Source: Atrina japonica (Eukaryota; Mollusca; Bivalvia; Pterioida; Pinnidae). From it: a stretch of 64,000 nucleotides of DNA. The position numbers and the translations under genes are program-made. Positions 43,949 to 52,005 of this stretch are shown in pieces (the first letter of the stretch is position 1; every line of letters begins with the position of its first letter). Under the pieces are notes generated by a model. That model did not search any database. It worked only from the letters and a program-made list of their open reading frames with translations, and had not been told where the DNA came from. The stretch spans positions 573,501 to 637,500 of the forward strand of contig BROG01000131.1 in NCBI GenBank assembly GCA_030159075.1, read 5' to 3'.

Positions 43949-46191
43949 TATATATATATATATATATATTTATACGAAAAATGTTTAGTTTCTGAGATAT
44001 TTAACGAAGGAAAATAGTAGTAATTTTATGGTGTTTCATCTGGATTTTCGTCTGCTATTCAGATTGGCTTCATTTTACATGTTTTAGTTTAGACCTGAAT
44101 CATCTACATTCTAAAATATTTTGGCCCCTTATTTCTTGATAAAGATTTATTTTCAGGAATTTTTACATTAATGATCTAATAGATAATATATTCTACTATC
44201 TATAACCAAAAACATTTACGTGTTCACTCACCCATAATGGAGAAATTCGAAAAAAGGTCTAAAACAGTTTTTAGGGTCCTAGACCCATGTTTTCAGTTGA
44301 TCATCACCAAAATCTAATCAACAAAGAACAAAGAAATGGGGCCGAAACCATGTTACACTTGACCAAATATTTTTTAGGGATTTATCATTTTGGGTCCTTA
44401 TATCTTTAACTTTTTAGGAACGTGTTTTGTATCTATCAACAAAACTGTCTTTTGAAAATAAATACTTGGTCAAAATATTACTTATTTTGAACGAAAAAGT
44501 TTTTGGTTAAAGGGCCAAAACTGGTTCAAGAGCCATGGACACGTCATTGACGTATGAAATGTCATGAAACTCTCAGAACACGCTTGAAACTTAATTTGAC
44601 ACATATTATGTGAAAATGGTACAAATATGATGAAAAATGAGCCCAAAACTGAATGGACCAAAAAAGGGTCCAAATATGGTACTGGTCCAAAATTTCATGT
44701 GACACATGTTTTAAACTTAAAATGTGCTCAGGATTCCTTATCTGAACTTCTGTTTTCCAAAATTCAGCCTCGTTTCAGAAATAATTTTTAGGGGTAAATT
44801 TTTACCTTTTTGGCCCTTTATATCTCGGAACCTGTAAGAGATAGAGATAAACGGAGACCACTCAACAGAATCAGCAAACAATGAACTATCTAGATCTCAA
44901 AGTGCATCAAATTTGTCTGGTAGATTCCCTGATCTATAACATCCCAAAAAATTGAAAAAATGAACCTGGACCCTAAAGGGGTCAATGAACACGTACCACC
45001 AAGTCACCAGCTGGAGACGGTAACTAACCAAACTAGTATGTGTAAACGTAATTGTGATGTACCAGTTTTTCTGAATTTTGTCCACACAAATAAAAATAAT
45101 AATAATAAGAAGAAACACAACAGTAACAATAGGTCTTATCACTTATAGTGAAAAGTACTAAATATAGGTAACTTTTTTATCTTGCATCCTTATTCTGCAA
45201 CATCTCATGAATAGTAATGGAGAATCAAATTGAATTTTACTTTCAGAGGCTCTATAAGGTGTATAGGATAAACAATTATAAAATTATTTTAATTTATGTG
45301 AAATTGAAACATTTAGTTTTTATGACAGAGAGAAGAATTTTGATGGGGTGATTTTGTACACATATATATTTGACTTCAATTGATTTGTAGGAATTTTTTT
45401 TATGTTTTTATAGAAATTGACCCAAACAAATTATTTGATACATCAAGATCTCAAGAAAGTTTGAATTATGAATTATTGATTAGTAGCATCAAATTAAAAA
45501 AAAAGTTATACGGGAGTAGATAAGTAGATAACTCTTCAGTCTGTTAACATTAACATTTTAAGTAGATAACTCTTCAGTCTGTTAAACATTAACATTTTAA
45601 GTAGATAATGCTTTGCCTGTTAAACATTAACATTTTAAGTAGATAATGCTTCTGTCTGTTAAACATTAACATTTTAAGTAGATAACGCTTCTGTCTGTTA
45701 AACATTAACATTTTAAGTAGATAACGCTTCTGTCTGTTAAACATTAACATTTTAAGTAGATAACACTTCTATCTGTTAAACATTAACATTTTAAGTAGAT
45801 AATGCTTCAGTCTGTTAAACATTAACATTTTAAGTAGATAACTCTTCAGTCTGTTGAACATTAACATTAATATTTTAAGTAGACAACTCTTCAGTCTGTT
45901 AAACATTAACATTTTAAGTAGATAACTCTTCAGTCTGATAACATTAACATTTTAAGTAGATATTATTTCTGTAGTTTTATTATATGTTTGTGGAATTAAA
46001 AATGAATTTTACTTTGATTTTTAAAGGAGGAATCTGATGATGATGACTCAGAGATTGATTTAGATGAAGATGATGACCAAGATGATGATGACGATGATGA
46101 AAGTGATGATGACATGAATGTTCCAGCAAACACGAGAGCACGGCAGCAAAAACAACAAAATGATTTAAATGACAGTGATAATGATTTCTAA
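23210..46191 (+). CDS. CLUAP1: CLUAP1 / IFT38, intraflagellar transport complex B subunit (12 exons)
   Basis: Joined exons: 23210..23231, 27898..28009, 28881..28965, 31945..32127, 32319..32414, 32657..32740, 33198..33331, 34252..34393, 34990..35077, 36298..36372, 43043..43101, 46027..46191. All introns are GT..AG and every junction keeps the frame, giving 414 aa plus stop (human CLUAP1 is 413). The protein is the IFT-B2 subunit (IFT38, DYF-3, qilin) needed to build cilia. The N-terminal calponin-homology-like domain covers about residues 1-140 ([48 protein letters not shown]). A coiled coil follows at about 170-310 ([20 protein letters not shown]). The tail is Asp/Glu-rich and ends DSDNDF, as in vertebrates. 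Gene span is 23 kb because introns carry minisatellites and MITEs. The segment joining exons 10-11 is the least conserved, so an extra small exon there cannot be excluded. Confidence 0.92.
23620..25306. mobile_element. Candidate non-autonomous DNA transposon with ~30-bp inverted ends
   Basis: GTAGCCTTCAACAGTGTTCT (start of 23620..23648) reappears inverted at 25272..25306, with a 6-nt extra segment after GTAGCCTT. Similarity continues inward more weakly (AAGGGGAAAGTC against CAAGGGAAAGTT). The 1.6-kb interior has no recognisable protein. No clear target duplication was found. Confidence 0.45.
26526..26615. repeat. Imperfect foldback in CLUAP1 intron 1
   Basis: TGTTATATTAGAA at 26526 is matched by TTCTAATATAACA ending at 26615, and AATTTAGTAT by ATACTAAATT inside. 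The arms are about 35 bp with a short centre. Confidence 0.7.
27898..28009 (+). CDS. CLUAP1: CLUAP1 exon 2
   Basis: Acceptor TTTTTTGTAG and donor GTAAGA. Codes for [20 protein letters not shown] and on to LKWLVKR, residues 8-45, the first helices of the CH-like domain. The last Arg codon is split AG|G. Confidence 0.95.
28010..28880 (+). other. CLUAP1 intron 2
   Basis: Non-coding. It contains one copy (about 28538..28620) of a dispersed repeat with GGCCCTATTCCCAATG, related to copies in introns 8, 10 and 11. Confidence 0.6.
28881..28965 (+). CDS. CLUAP1: CLUAP1 exon 3
   Basis: Acceptor TATATTACAG and donor GTAATA. Codes for [20 protein letters not shown] up to VAEFM, residues 45-73; human has [20 protein letters not shown] here. 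Confidence 0.95.
29025..29285 (+). mobile_element. tRNA-derived SINE, copy 2
   Basis: TCTAGTGGTAGAG (A box), GGTAGAATTCC (B box), then GATACCAAAG and CATGTAAAAGAACACTCATTG line up in order with the copy at 18155..18475. It ends in an A-rich stretch directly before the 17-bp minisatellite. Confidence 0.7.
29297..30476. repeat. 17-bp minisatellite with 359-bp higher-order repeat
   Basis: About 69 head-to-tail units of CATTATACCTTACCTCT and close variants. The rare variant phrase ATTATACTGTACC occurs at 29791 and again at 30150, inside long matching blocks. This shows that about 21 units were duplicated together as a 359-bp block. Confidence 0.95.
30540..30960. repeat. Three diverged copies of a ~140-bp segment
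   Basis: The phrase (G)GGTGGATTGGAACCATA with CACAAATGATCC and CATGTATCC recurs at about 30570, 30705 and 30860. The 137-155 bp spacing indicates old tandem duplication. Confidence 0.7.
31669..31820. repeat. Foldback with ~60-bp arms in CLUAP1 intron 3
   Basis: Bases 31669..31729 and 31761..31820 are inverted copies with few mismatches (ACCTTGAGGGTATGACAACG against its complement; CTTGAATGAC at the inner ends). The loop is 31 nt. No target duplication was identified. Confidence 0.85.
31945..32127 (+). CDS. CLUAP1: CLUAP1 exon 4
   Basis: Acceptor TTTTTATAG and donor GTATGT; phase 0 at both ends, 61 codons (residues 74-134). Contains [20 protein letters not shown] and VLYNAMKT, nearly identical to human, then a variable acidic stretch. 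Confidence 0.96.
32319..32414 (+). CDS. CLUAP1: CLUAP1 exon 5
   Basis: Acceptor TATTGCAG and donor GTAGGT; 32 codons (135-166) with [20 protein letters not shown], the end of the globular domain. Introns 4 (32128..32318) and 5 (32415..32656) are short and unremarkable. Confidence 0.95.
32657..32740 (+). CDS. CLUAP1: CLUAP1 exon 6
   Basis: Acceptor TTTTTTACAG and donor GTAAAA; 28 codons (167-194) including SLEINEVE, matching human PLEINETE. Intron 6 (32741..33197) follows with nothing of note. Confidence 0.94.
33198..33331 (+). CDS. CLUAP1: CLUAP1 exon 7
   Basis: Acceptor TTTTGTAG and donor GTTAGT. Residues 195-239 with [20 protein letters not shown] and RLQTLQSVR, the most conserved part of the coiled coil. 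Confidence 0.96.
33332..34251 (+). other. CLUAP1 intron 7
   Basis: Contains a foldback element (33834..33982) and a short palindrome GAATGCT..AGCATTC near 34056; otherwise AT-rich. Confidence 0.6.
33834..33982. repeat. Imperfect foldback in CLUAP1 intron 7
   Basis: The arms 33834..33888 and 33927..33982 share TAATCTATTATG, CCTTTTCCC, ATTCTCC and GTCTGGAG in inverted order with small gaps. MITE-like, about 149 bp. Confidence 0.75.
34252..34393 (+). CDS. CLUAP1: CLUAP1 exon 8
   Basis: Acceptor TTTTTTACCATAG and donor GTACAG. Residues 239-286: [20 protein letters not shown] and [20 protein letters not shown], continuing the coiled coil. Confidence 0.96.
34394..34989 (+). other. CLUAP1 intron 8
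   Basis: Contains a TACAGT-type MITE (34439..34605) and a copy of the GGGAATGGGGCC dispersed repeat near 34670..34720. Confidence 0.6.
34439..34605. mobile_element. TACAGT-type MITE, third copy
   Basis: Ends are TACAGTAGAACCTCACTA and, inverted, TACAGTGGAATCTCGACTA; 167 bp, with GGTCT phrases inside and a TA at each border. Confidence 0.65.
34990..35077 (+). CDS. CLUAP1: CLUAP1 exon 9
   Basis: Acceptor TTTTTGTAG. Residues 287-316: [20 protein letters not shown], then DRMNHDDVI, the end of the coiled coil. The donor is A|GTATGT. The last 8 exonic bases and the donor are the seed of the 55-bp minisatellite that starts here. Confidence 0.9.
35068..36247. repeat. 55-bp minisatellite that contains copies of the exon 9 splice donor
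   Basis: About 21 units of 55 bp. Each carries TGTTATAAGTATGTATTATA, followed by TCCTACCACACCACACTGTC and CAGACACAG. The first unit begins inside exon 9, whose last bases TGTTATAA and donor GTATGT are identical to the repeated phrase. The array fills almost all of intron 9. Confidence 0.95.
36298..36372 (+). CDS. CLUAP1: CLUAP1 exon 10
   Basis: Acceptor TTTGTTGTAG. Residues 316-341: [20 protein letters not shown], then QRPD, acidic as in human. The donor GTTTGT is weaker than the others, but the phase (one base carried over) fits exon 11. Confidence 0.82.
37236..37510. repeat. 45-bp minisatellite, six units
   Basis: Unit begins GACTTTGATAGGGCAGGTCA and ends AACATTTCTTACT, with few substitutions. 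Because 45 is a multiple of three, two frames stay open; this is a by-product, not a gene. Confidence 0.95.
37828..38662. mobile_element. TACAGTGGAAT-ended TIR element, 835 bp
   Basis: The left end TACAGTGGAATCTCCTC and the inverted right end TACAGTGAAATATCGG are alike. GAGATATCGG, GATAACCGAAATTT and CATAACCGGAATTTCG phrases occur near both ends. There is no coding capacity. Probably a longer relative of the TACAGT MITEs with a TA target. Confidence 0.6.
40975..42040. repeat. Degenerate ~54-bp tandem array
   Basis: Phrases CACAAATGATGCTAATGCTA, CCCATCTATTTTCACTG and CTGTCTTTTAT recur about 15-18 times with much divergence and uneven spacing, so this is an old array. Confidence 0.75.
41083..41154. 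repeat. Perfect 30-bp hairpin inside the degenerate array
   Basis: Bases 41083..41112 are the exact reverse complement of 41125..41154, with a 12-nt loop. One unit of the array has been copied in inverted orientation. Confidence 0.95.
42461..42928. mobile_element. MITE with TACCGTATAAG inverted ends, interrupted by another MITE
   Basis: The left end TACCGTATAAGCGGAAATTT and the right end, inverted, TACCGTATAAGTAGAAATTT, both continue with TAGCGAG. A TA target site is likely. The interior is split at 42634..42883. Confidence 0.75.
42634..42883. mobile_element. Inner MITE with TAA target duplication (Harbinger/Tourist-like)
   Basis: The ends TAGACCCTTT and, inverted, TAAACCCTTT are followed inward by long imperfect inverted arms (GCGTTCCT, CACCTG, ACTTCC, GTGGTA, AAGAAGTTTC). 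TAA flanks both sides (42631..42633 and 42884..42886). A 3-bp TWA duplication is typical of PIF/Harbinger elements. Placement in that family is inference. Confidence 0.65.
43043..43101 (+). CDS. CLUAP1: CLUAP1 exon 11
   Basis: Codes for [19 protein letters not shown] (residues 342-360), comparable to human GKRIVGTMQGG. The donor is GTACAG. The acceptor reads ACAGCAGCAG, so splicing could start at 43043, 43046 or 43049, all in frame, adding or dropping one or two Ala. Confidence 0.85.
43906..43970. repeat. (AC)n-(AT)n compound microsatellite
   Basis: About 18 CA dinucleotides run into about a dozen TA dinucleotides with small interruptions. Confidence 0.95.
45510..45962. repeat. 40-bp minisatellite, about 11 units, next to the last exon
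   Basis: Unit TAAGTAGATAACTCTTCAGT followed by CTGTTAAACATTAACATTTT, with alternation of ACTCTTCAGT and ACGCTTCTGT versions. The array ends about 65 bp upstream of exon 12, close to the likely branch point. Confidence 0.95.
46027..46191 (+). CDS. CLUAP1: CLUAP1 exon 12 (last)
   Basis: Codes for the final 54 residues: [18 protein letters not shown], an Asp run, a basic/Gln stretch (RARQQKQQ) and the conserved terminal DSDNDF. Stop TAA at 46189..46191. The acceptor is TTTTTAAAG; a second AG three bases on (AAGGAG) would drop one Glu. Confidence 0.95.
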   Translation, partial: EESDDDDSEIDLDEDDDQDDDDDDESDDDMNVPANTRARQQKQQNDLNDSDNDF

Positions 46192-46294
46192 TGATATATA
46201 ATGAAAGGAGACATTTTGATGAAAAAATAGACATTATGTTATTCCGTCCAAAACATTCCACATCTGTGTAAAGATGAACATATTTATTTGTAAG

Positions 46295-46300
46295 AATAAA
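46295..46300 (+). terminator. CLUAP1 poly(A) signal AATAAA
   Basis: First AATAAA after the stop, 104 nt downstream, followed by an A-rich run. It gives a short 3' UTR ending before the minisatellite. Confidence 0.7.
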
Positions 46301-46369
46301 AAAAAATTAAATAGAAACGTCAATCAGTTCAGTGTTATTTTCAAACTCTGTATATGTACTGATTTACTT

Positions 46370-48905
46370 ATTGTCTGTTCTTAGTACTAGGTACATGTCA
46401 TGATCTGTTAACACTACTTTAAGCACTATGTACATATGTCAGTGTTTTCTTTCTATTTTAAGCACTATGTGCTAATGTGCTTACAATCTAGTTTTGACTT
46501 CATGTGTCAATGAGTTTACGGTCTATTTTAAGCTCTGTGTATACCTGATAATCTGCTGATGTGCTTACTGTCTGTCTTTAAACACTACATATATATGTTT
46601 ACTATCTGTGTACATGGGCTGATGTGCTTACTGTTTGTCTTTAAACACTACATATATATGTTTACTATCTGTGTACATGGGCTGATGTGCTTACTGTCTG
46701 TCTTTAAACACTACATATATATGTTTACTATCTGTGTACATGGGCTGATGTGCTTACTGTTTGTCTTTAACACATACATATATATGTTTACTATCTGTGT
46801 ACATGGGCTGATGTGCTTACTGTTGTCTTTAAAAACACTACATAGATATGTTTACTATCTGTGTACATGGGCTGATGTGCTTACTGTTTGTCTTTAAACA
46901 CTACATATATATGTTTACTATCTGTGTACATGGGCTGATGTGCTTACTGTTTGTCTTTAAACACTACATATATATGTTTACTATCTGTGTGTACATGGGC
47001 TGATGTGCTTACTGTCCGTCTTTAAACACTACATATATATGTTTACTATCTGTGTACATGGGCTGATGTGCTTACTGTCTGTCTTTAAGCACTATTTGTG
47101 CCAGTGTTACTTTCTTTGTACAGGGCTTTATGTGCAGAGTGACATCTGTGAGGAATGTTTTTTATTTTTCTGTTATATTCTTTTTATAACCACTTTTTAC
47201 AGCAGAGTGACATAAGAGAGTCATTTTTTTTTGATGAAACTCTTTATATTCTGATGTGCTTAACCACATTTTTTCAAAACATTCATGGAGAGTCATTTTT
47301 GATGAAACTCGTACATGAGCTGATGTGCTTGCTGTCTATTTTTAATCTTCTTACCTGTGTTGGTGTTACCTATACATGAGCTGATCTACATGCTGTCTAT
47401 TTTTAAGCTTCTTATCTGTGTTGGTGTTGCCTATACATGAGCTGATCTACTTGCTGTCTATTTTAAAGCTCTTTACCTGTGTTGGTGTTCCCTATACGTG
47501 AGCTGATCTGCTCGCTGTCTATTCTTAAACACTCTACCTGTGTCAGTGTCACTGTACATGACTTATGTGCTTGCTGTTTTTTTTAAGCACTAAACCTGCG
47601 TCAGTGTCTACTGTATATGAGCTGTTGTGCTCACTGTTTTTAAGCACTTTACCTGTCTCAGTGTTTACATTACACAAGCTGCTATGCTTACTGTATTTTT
47701 AAGCACTCTCCCTGTGTCAATGTCTATTTTATATGAGTTGATGTGCTCACTGTTTGTTTTTAAGCACTCTGCCTGTCTCAGTGTAAAATTTACATTACAT
47801 GAGGTGCTGTGCTTACTGTATTTTTAAGCACTCTACCTGTGTCAGTATTTAATGTACATGAGCTGCTGTGCATATGTTTATTTTTAAGTGCTCTACCTGT
47901 GTTGGTGATCACTGTACATGGTCTGATGTGCTCGCTGTCTATTATTAAGCACTTTACCTGTATCAGAGTTTACTGTACATGAGCTGCTGTGCTTATGTCT
48001 ATTATTAAGCACATTACCTGTATCAGAGTTTACTGTACATGAGTTGCTGTGCTTGTGTCTATTATTAAGCACTTTACCTGTATTAGAGTTTACTGTACAT
48101 GAGCTGCTGTGCTTGTGTCTATTATTAAGCACTTTACCTGTATCAGAGTTTACTGTACATGAGCTGCTGTGTTTGTGTCTATTATTAAGCTCTTTACCTG
48201 TGATTACATGAGCTGCTGTGATTATGGTCTATTTTTGAACTCTCTACCTGTCTCAGTGTTTACTGTGCATGAACTGCTGTGCTTGTGTCTATTATTAAGC
48301 ACTTTACCTGTATCAGAGTTTACTGTACATGAGTTGCTGTGCTTGTGTCTATTATTAAGCACATTACCTGTATCAGAGTTTACTGTACATGAGTTGCTGT
48401 GCTTGTGTCTATTATTAAGCACTTTACCTGTATTAGAGTTTACTGTACATGAGCTGCTGTGCTTGTGTCTATTATTAAGCACTTTACCTGTAGAGTTTAC
48501 TGTACATGAGCTGCTGTGCTTGTGTCTATTATTAAGCACTTTACCTGTATCAGAGTTTACTGTACATGAGCTGCTGTGTTTGTGTCTATTATTAAGAGGC
48601 CTGTGTCAGTGTTTATTGTACATGAGCTGCTGTGATTATGGTCTATTTTTGAACTCTCTACCTGTCTCAGTGTTTACTGTGCATGAACTGCTGTGCTTGT
48701 GTCTATTATTAAGCACTTTACCTGTATTAGAGTTTACTGTACATGAACTGCTGTGCTTGTGTCTATTATTAAGCTCTTTACCTGTGTCAGTGTTTATTGT
48801 ACATGAGCTGCTGTGATTATGATCTATTTTTTAACTCTCTACCTGTCTCAGTGTTTACTGTGCATGAACTGCTGTGCTTACTCTTTATTTTTTAGCACTA
48901 TGTAC
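46370..48905. repeat. 2.5-kb minisatellite of 60-63 bp units in the CLUAP1 3' flank
   Basis: Degenerate units at first, then about eight near-identical 63-bp units (46557..47095; CTGATGTGCTTACTGTTTGT, CTTTAAACACTACATATATA). A diverged zone follows to about 47880, then 60-bp units to 48900 (GAGCTGCTGTGCTTGTGTCT, ATTATTAAGCACTTTACCTG). The two unit types are related: both have CATGxxCTG..GTGCTT and TTTAA.CACT. A phrase containing GATTATGGTCTATTTTTGAA recurs 414 bp apart. Both unit lengths are multiples of three, which keeps long frames open, including a 215-codon one at 48169..48816. Confidence 0.93.
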
Positions 48906-50099
48906 ATGTTTTAAAATGTGTTTCAGTGCTGTTACACAAAGACGGGAAAATTATTATGTTGATAATATGTATAACCACTAGGTCGTTGCCACTGCTGGTG
49001 GACCATTTGACATGAGGGTATACATAAACCTAGTACTTGGTATTTCGATACCAGCTGTTCATCTTGTACTAAAGTAATATTTGGCACTGTTAACACTATT
49101 TAAATTCGAAAATTGTCTAAAGCTAGGATAGTCTTTTTTTTTTAAAGTGGTTACTCTAAGACGGATTTCGGCTATACTTTTAGAGATATTATTTGGCCTT
49201 GTATGATACCACTTTATCTTTAGAAAATACACATACTTTTCAAATTGGAGCTCCACTTATGAAGTCTAATTGACAGAAACGATATCGTCTTGAGCATTAT
49301 AACTTTGGTATTATGTTTATAATATTTTAAATTGTGGTGAGAATCTCATGTCATCGCCCAACAATTGGACAGGTAAAATACCCCGTCAATTTACAGACTA
49401 GGGATATAGCTGTATGATGTCAATTCTGAGTTATACTAAGTTGAGAGATTTAGGCCAGTTTTGATTGGTTACAGTGTGATTGGCATAGACAAATTAGTTA
49501 TTTGTTGGGGGATACTTTCTGAATGTTAGGATACACTTAAGTACTACAAAAGCAGATTGGTATCATATGAAATAAAAAGGCATAGTTAAGCAAAAATTAA
49601 GGACTGTGCAATATTGCAGAGAATGGCATAAAACAAAGTCTTGATAATGTGAATTTAAATGGGAAAAATGCAAAATGGGGTAATATTTTATTTATTAAAA
49701 GGCATAGTAATGGAAAAAGGCATAATACTGTGACAAAAGACGCAAAATATTGGTAATAATGTGATTTTAGAATTGATATGGTAATTTTAAATTCATTATA
49801 ATGCGAATTTCATAAACCAAAATGCTTATTTAAATGGATTATAATACCATTTGAATAGTAATAATCTAATGTTCTTTTAAAAAAGTAACAGCAATGAAAT
49901 TTTTTTCAACTCGATAAACTACTGGTCATAAAAATGAGTATGCAAGAAACACTATCTTGATATGTGATCTTTTAGCTTGTCCAGGGCATGTTGAAGTTGT
50001 AAATTAACAAGTTGACATGTTGATATTGTATTAAGCGTGGTTAATCATCAACAGGTTTAGAATTTTAGGAAAATGTAACACGGCCATTAAATTACACCA
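48906..50099. other. Intergenic, nothing recognised
   Basis: AT-rich sequence with short frames and no recognisable gene or repeat, ahead of the gypsy remnant. Confidence 0.45.
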
Positions 50100-51960
50100 T
50101 TATAATGCTGACCATCAATGCAACACTACAACTTTATATGGATGGACAAGAAATGTACTTTCCGGTGACTGACCCTCTTCCCTTATCCTGTAGACTCCTT
50201 GTGGAGCATAGGGTCACAACCACACTTTTCCAGCAGATTCAGTTCTGGAACCCCTCTTTTAGTTCCTTCTCTATGGATCTTGTCAGTAACTCAGTTCGCA
50301 ATGTCGCTTAGACAACCGCCACGCAGAGTACCTTTGACTTTTGAAGGTCAAGAAAATAAAGTGATAGATATCATACTTAAACAAGGAATTATACAAAAGC
50401 CAACCTCACCTTGGTCAAATCCAGTTGTACTTGTTTATTTGGAGTCCAGATTGTAGTGCATCATTTAAAATATTGAAGGAAAACTAGTTGGTCCGGAGAT
50501 TATGGTCTCCCACAGGGATGACTGTGAATATGTTTTGGACACTGATGCCAGCCAGATTGCCATAGAGGCTATTCTTAGTCTAGTATATACAGGTCAGAAG
50601 AGAGCCACAGCTTACGGGTCACGTGTGATGCATAAAGCGGGAAATAACTTACAAAGAACTTTTTGCATTAAGACATTTTGTGGAGTACTACATGCATTAC
50701 TTACTGGGACAGAAATTTTGAGTTAGAACAAATCGCCAGGCTTCTATGTGGCTTTTCAAAATGAAGGAACCGAAATTCAGAATGCAAGATTCCTTGAAAT
50801 ACTATCCAACTTTGAGGTACAAACAGGGGGAAAACCACGGCAACGCGGATGCAAAGAACCGATACTGTAATCATAGGACTGCAAAGTGCGGACCTTGTTA
50901 AATGTGAAAAATAGAATGTTTGTGGTGGATTATGAGCAGAGGGAGAATTAACTAGATACAAAAATGCCGAAAGGCAAAATGTTCACAAGCAGTTAAGAAA
51001 TGTAGCTGTTCAAGGGAAACTTTATTTGAAAAATTTAGAGTATACTGATCAATCAATCACCTGCGGTGCGCCGAATATTCCGTTGTAATGAGTAATTTTA
51101 TGAACATGTATGTTTGATCCCGAGCAATTGTCGGATACCGAGTTTTCCGTTAAAACGAATGTTGTTGTAAAGCGGGTTCAGTGTATTCTCGAAATGCTAA
51201 ACATATTGGAGGGAATTCTGTTCAGGAAAGCTTATGATAAAAATACACCCATATCCTACTGGCAATTGGTCACTCCGAAGAAGTTAAGGCCTGATGCGAT
51301 GAATTTCTCACATGACATTCATCTAGGAGGCCATTTGGAAGGAAGAAGATTCAATGCAATGTTTTCATAAACTTCTACTGATTTGATATGAAGGAAGACA
51401 TCTGTATTTATGTTGCTGGGTGCACAGCATATCAAAGCAATAAAAAATTGACTCAAAATCCAATAATTGGCATAGGGAATATGACAGTACCTGCACTTAC
51501 GCATGTCTACTGACATATTAGGGTCCTTACCTACAACAGAGAAAGGGGGGCCATTACATACAGTATTCACAGATACCGACCACTTTACAAACAATCACTG
51601 CTGTTGCAAGGTCCATTTACAATGAGATCATATGTCGCTTTGAATGTCCAGCTTTTATACATTCTGACCAGAAACAAAATTACGAAAACCCCACCTTCAC
51701 AGAGCTCTGTCAACTCCTGCAAATCAAAAATACCAGATCCAGACCAAGACACCCCAGAGTAATAGTAAAACAGAGCGCTTTAATAGGACGTTACTCAGCT
51801 ATATCTATGATGATTGGACAGAATGGGATCTAAACCTTGGAAACAGAAACATTATTACTACTTGCACAAGAAGGAATATATCCTATGAAGTGGGAGAAAA
51901 AGGACACTATGGTTTTAGATTACTAAGTTACTGCCCTTAATACCACTGGCAAGTAGGGCG
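50100..51960 (+). pseudogene. Ty3/gypsy retrotransposon pol remnant
   Basis: The frames give, in order: the end of a retropepsin-like region (50105..50300); the lead-in to RT (PRRVPLTFEGQE, VIDIILKQGIIQKPTSPWSN, PVVLV at 50320..50440); then, with the RT palm missing, RNase H (YVLDTDASQIAIEAILS, YGSRVMHKA from 50530). A frameshifted stretch fits the RNase H tail (KYYPTLRYKQGENHGNADA, near 50800). Next come an integrase zinc-finger region (WQLVTPKKLRPDA, HDIHLGGHLEG, 51260..51370) and the integrase core with LLQIKNTRSRPRHPR and, in the next frame, ERFNRTLLSYIYDDWTEWD (51700..51830). This is the normal gypsy pol order. Stops, frameshifts and the large RT deletion show it is inactive. A MITE-like stretch (about 51040..51190, ending TTCAGTGTATTC) may be inserted before the integrase. 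Confidence 0.85.
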
Positions 51961-52005
51961 GCTTGTTGCTGTTCCCGTAACATTAAACTTTTTATAGGGC
52001 GGGAT

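Larger units (their letters stand above)
43102..46026 (+). other. CLUAP1 intron 11 (2.9 kb)
   Basis: Holds a GGGAATGGGGCC-type repeat copy (about 43240..43325), a 35-bp direct duplication built on TTGGACCTTGG.GCCCAGAAT (43400..43470), an (AC)n(AT)n microsatellite and a 40-bp minisatellite ending about 60 bp before exon 12. Confidence 0.6.

Noticed and set aside
46559..46897. 112-codon open frame with repeated MCLLSVFKHYIYMFTICVHG
   Set aside because: Translation of the 63-bp array; the open frame follows from a unit length divisible by three.
48169..48816. 215-codon open frame with a 20-residue Leu/Cys-rich repeat
   Set aside because: It is the 60-bp minisatellite read in frame; other frames and the opposite strand are equally open, and there is no start context or domain.
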